Of a stretch of DNA of 64,000 nt, positions 62,862-64,000 are shown in pieces; position 1 is the stretch's first letter; the number at the start of each line of letters is the position of its first letter. Location: the NCBI RefSeq assembly GCF_009725995.1, contig NZ_RCNS01000001.1:1257195-1321194 (forward strand), given 5' to 3'. The notes below the pieces were generated by a model. It was not told the DNA's origin. It searched no databases and was given only the letters and a program-made list of their open reading frames with translations. The position numbers and the translations under genes were made by a program. The stretch is from Zobellia laminariae (GTDB taxonomy: Bacteria > Bacteroidota > Bacteroidia > Flavobacteriales > Flavobacteriaceae).

Positions 62862-63782
62862 CTATTTCAATAGACTATCCATTAACTTCTTATGGTAATC
62901 GGGAACAACGTCATAACAGTACTTAACAGGAAAACCTGCTTCTTTATCGCACAATAGGTAAGATTTAAAAACCTGCTTATCGTTTTCTTTAACCGTATCG
63001 TCTGGGTGAATCTCCAGTCGTGCGTTCAATTCTTCCGATATGATATCTTCTGGCGAAATAATATAATGACTTGCTAAAACATCAAACGGATTAAAACCAT
63101 CTGCACCTTGGTCTACCCATTGCTGTAACCATGCTCGTGAAGCCTCCGCCAACCATTGGTTGCCTTTATCTCCTTTTGCCAAAGCATCCAAATCCGTTGC
63201 CTTAACCCAAACCTTGTTGGAAATCTCAAACGGACATAATGTTACCGGAACACCATGTTCAAACATTAATCGAAACGCATCATTGTCCAGATCAAAATTG
63301 AGGTCTTGTGCGTGGCTGCCTTTATTACCGATTTTAAAGTAATCCTGAGCAGTTCTACGACCTGCAACGAGAACCACTTCCTGTATTTCATTCTTTAGCT
63401 CAGGGTATTTTAGAAGCAACAGACCAACATTGGTTGCGGGACCAATGGCCATAATAATCATAGGTTGCTTCCGGAGGGCTTCAGCCAAAGCTTCAACCGC
63501 TTCATTACCCTTCACCTCTCTTAAGTTTAGAGCTTCTCCTGCTCCTCTAAAAACAGGTATTTCATCCATGGCGAACTCTTTGCTCATTTCTTGACTGAGT
63601 GGGTATGAATTTTCTATAATGGTATTCCCGAAGACAGCGCTGATACCGCATATTTCAATATTGTCCGCTTTCATCAATTGCAAGACGGCATAGCCATCAT
63701 CAACATCACAGTAGCCATTTCGCTTATGCCTTGTCATCCCAACCGAAAGATCGGTGTCTATCCATACCTTTTTCTTCACCAT
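62862..63782 (-). CDS. inosine-uridine nucleoside hydrolase family protein
   Basis: A 306-residue N-ribohydrolase splitting nucleosides to base and ribose. The calcium-binding Asp cluster is divergent: WIDTDLSVGMTRHKRNGY then DVDDGYAVLQ (8-35), an insertion compared with DTDPGxDDA. AIGPATNVG and LNFDLDNDAFR are recognisable. Specificity unclear. Precedes the patatin gene on the same strand. Confidence 0.88.
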   Translation of the reverse strand: MVKKKVWIDTDLSVGMTRHKRNGYCDVDDGYAVLQLMKADNIEICGISAVFGNTIIENSYPLSQEMSKEFAMDEIPVFRGAGEALNLREVKGNEAVEALAEALRKQPMIIMAIGPATNVGLLLLKYPELKNEIQEVVLVAGRRTAQDYFKIGNKGSHAQDLNFDLDNDAFRLMFEHGVPVTLCPFEISNKVWVKATDLDALAKGDKGNQWLAEASRAWLQQWVDQGADGFNPFDVLASHYIISPEDIISEELNARLEIHPDDTVKENDKQVFKSYLLCDKEAGFPVKYCYDVVPDYHKKLMDSLLK

Positions 63783-63812
63783 TCTCTATGAATTATTTTT
63801 TCCTTCTATATA

Positions 63813-64000
63813 TTACTTCAATCCGCCCCAGAATTCAATTTCACTTTGAACGCCAGTTTGCGGGTCCTGAATAAAATCTTTCTTATCCTCGTACACTTTC
63901 AAAACTCCATCTTGCATAAAACCAATTTGATTGCCCATCAGTACCGCTTCTTTTAAATCATGGGTCACAAAAAGTGATGTAATTTCAAACTCCGCGGTCA
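63813..64000 (-). CDS. ABC transporter ATP-binding protein (3' end)
   Basis: The partial minus-strand frame ends at TAA 63813-63815 and encodes the C-terminal 61 residues, including the switch region ITSLFVTHDLKEAVLMGNQI and GFMQDGVLKVYEDKKDFI. Typical of importer ATPases such as those for osmoprotectants or amino acids. The rest lies beyond the window. Confidence 0.8.
   Translation of the reverse strand, partial: TAEFEITSLFVTHDLKEAVLMGNQIGFMQDGVLKVYEDKKDFIQDPQTGVQSEIEFWGGLK

Overview
The window is AT-rich chromosomal DNA of a member of the Bacteroidota, almost certainly a gliding, probably marine Flavobacteriaceae. Evidence: a gldH lipoprotein, a porW/sprE-type type IX secretion lipoprotein, the bacteroidete ATP synthase cluster atpBEFHAG with no atpD/atpC beside it, a three-subunit menaquinone-type succinate dehydrogenase, lipoproteins with typical bacteroidete lipoboxes, and TAnnTTTG-type -7 promoter elements in place of Shine-Dalgarno-led E. 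coli-like signals. The genus cannot be fixed from the sequence alone. No rRNA, tRNA, CRISPR array, prophage or transposase gene was seen.

Layout. 0-10.8 kb: a glycosyltransferase, thiL, a lipoprotein hydrolase, a short Cys/His protein ending in an integron attC-like site, brnQ, aqpZ, pepP and a large sortilin-like beta-propeller protein. 10.8-12.7 kb: a lipoprotein gene flanked by two nearly identical 242-244 bp intergenic elements that look like paired small-RNA genes. 12.7-24.7 kb: PfpI-type protein, a Vsr-like endonuclease, sdhCAB, a RimK-type ligase with an AstE-like partner, DUF2721 and ThuA-like genes, an aminotransferase, a GNAT enzyme, and a 3-oxoacid CoA-transferase (scoAB). 24.8-31.3 kb: the ricT-gldH-PBP1A operon, an MFS exporter and trhO. 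31.4-37.7 kb: recA, a lipoprotein/ECF-sigma/beta-barrel operon, and a LysR-yeiH pair. 37.7-42.5 kb: plsC, trpS, dprA, a HU/SPOR cell-division-type protein and a thioesterase. 42.5-48.9 kb: a leftward operon (flippase, dut, TPR, DUF4292, EnvC-like, aldo/keto reductase) and a small lipoprotein. 49-58 kb: a leftward supercluster porW/sprE, bactofilin, atpZ, a membrane protein, atpBEFHAG. 58-64 kb: a two-gene ABC exporter, a PaaE-like reductase, a patatin, a nucleoside hydrolase and the 3' end of another ABC ATPase.

Most genes are housekeeping or envelope functions in conserved neighbourhoods. The most interesting material is non-coding: (1) the duplicated small-RNA-like elements with an exact 21-bp-period direct repeat (TTCACAACA-N12-TTCACAACA), also found in a third place before a 33-residue peptide; (2) a solitary attC-like site whose outer box contains the stop codon of the gene before it; (3) a pair of matching ECF-type promoters, one in front of the ECF-sigma operon and one firing leftward from the recA upstream region into a short terminated transcript; (4) a 53-bp tandem duplication of the atpG 3' end; (5) a stem-loop with T-run directly after atpE.
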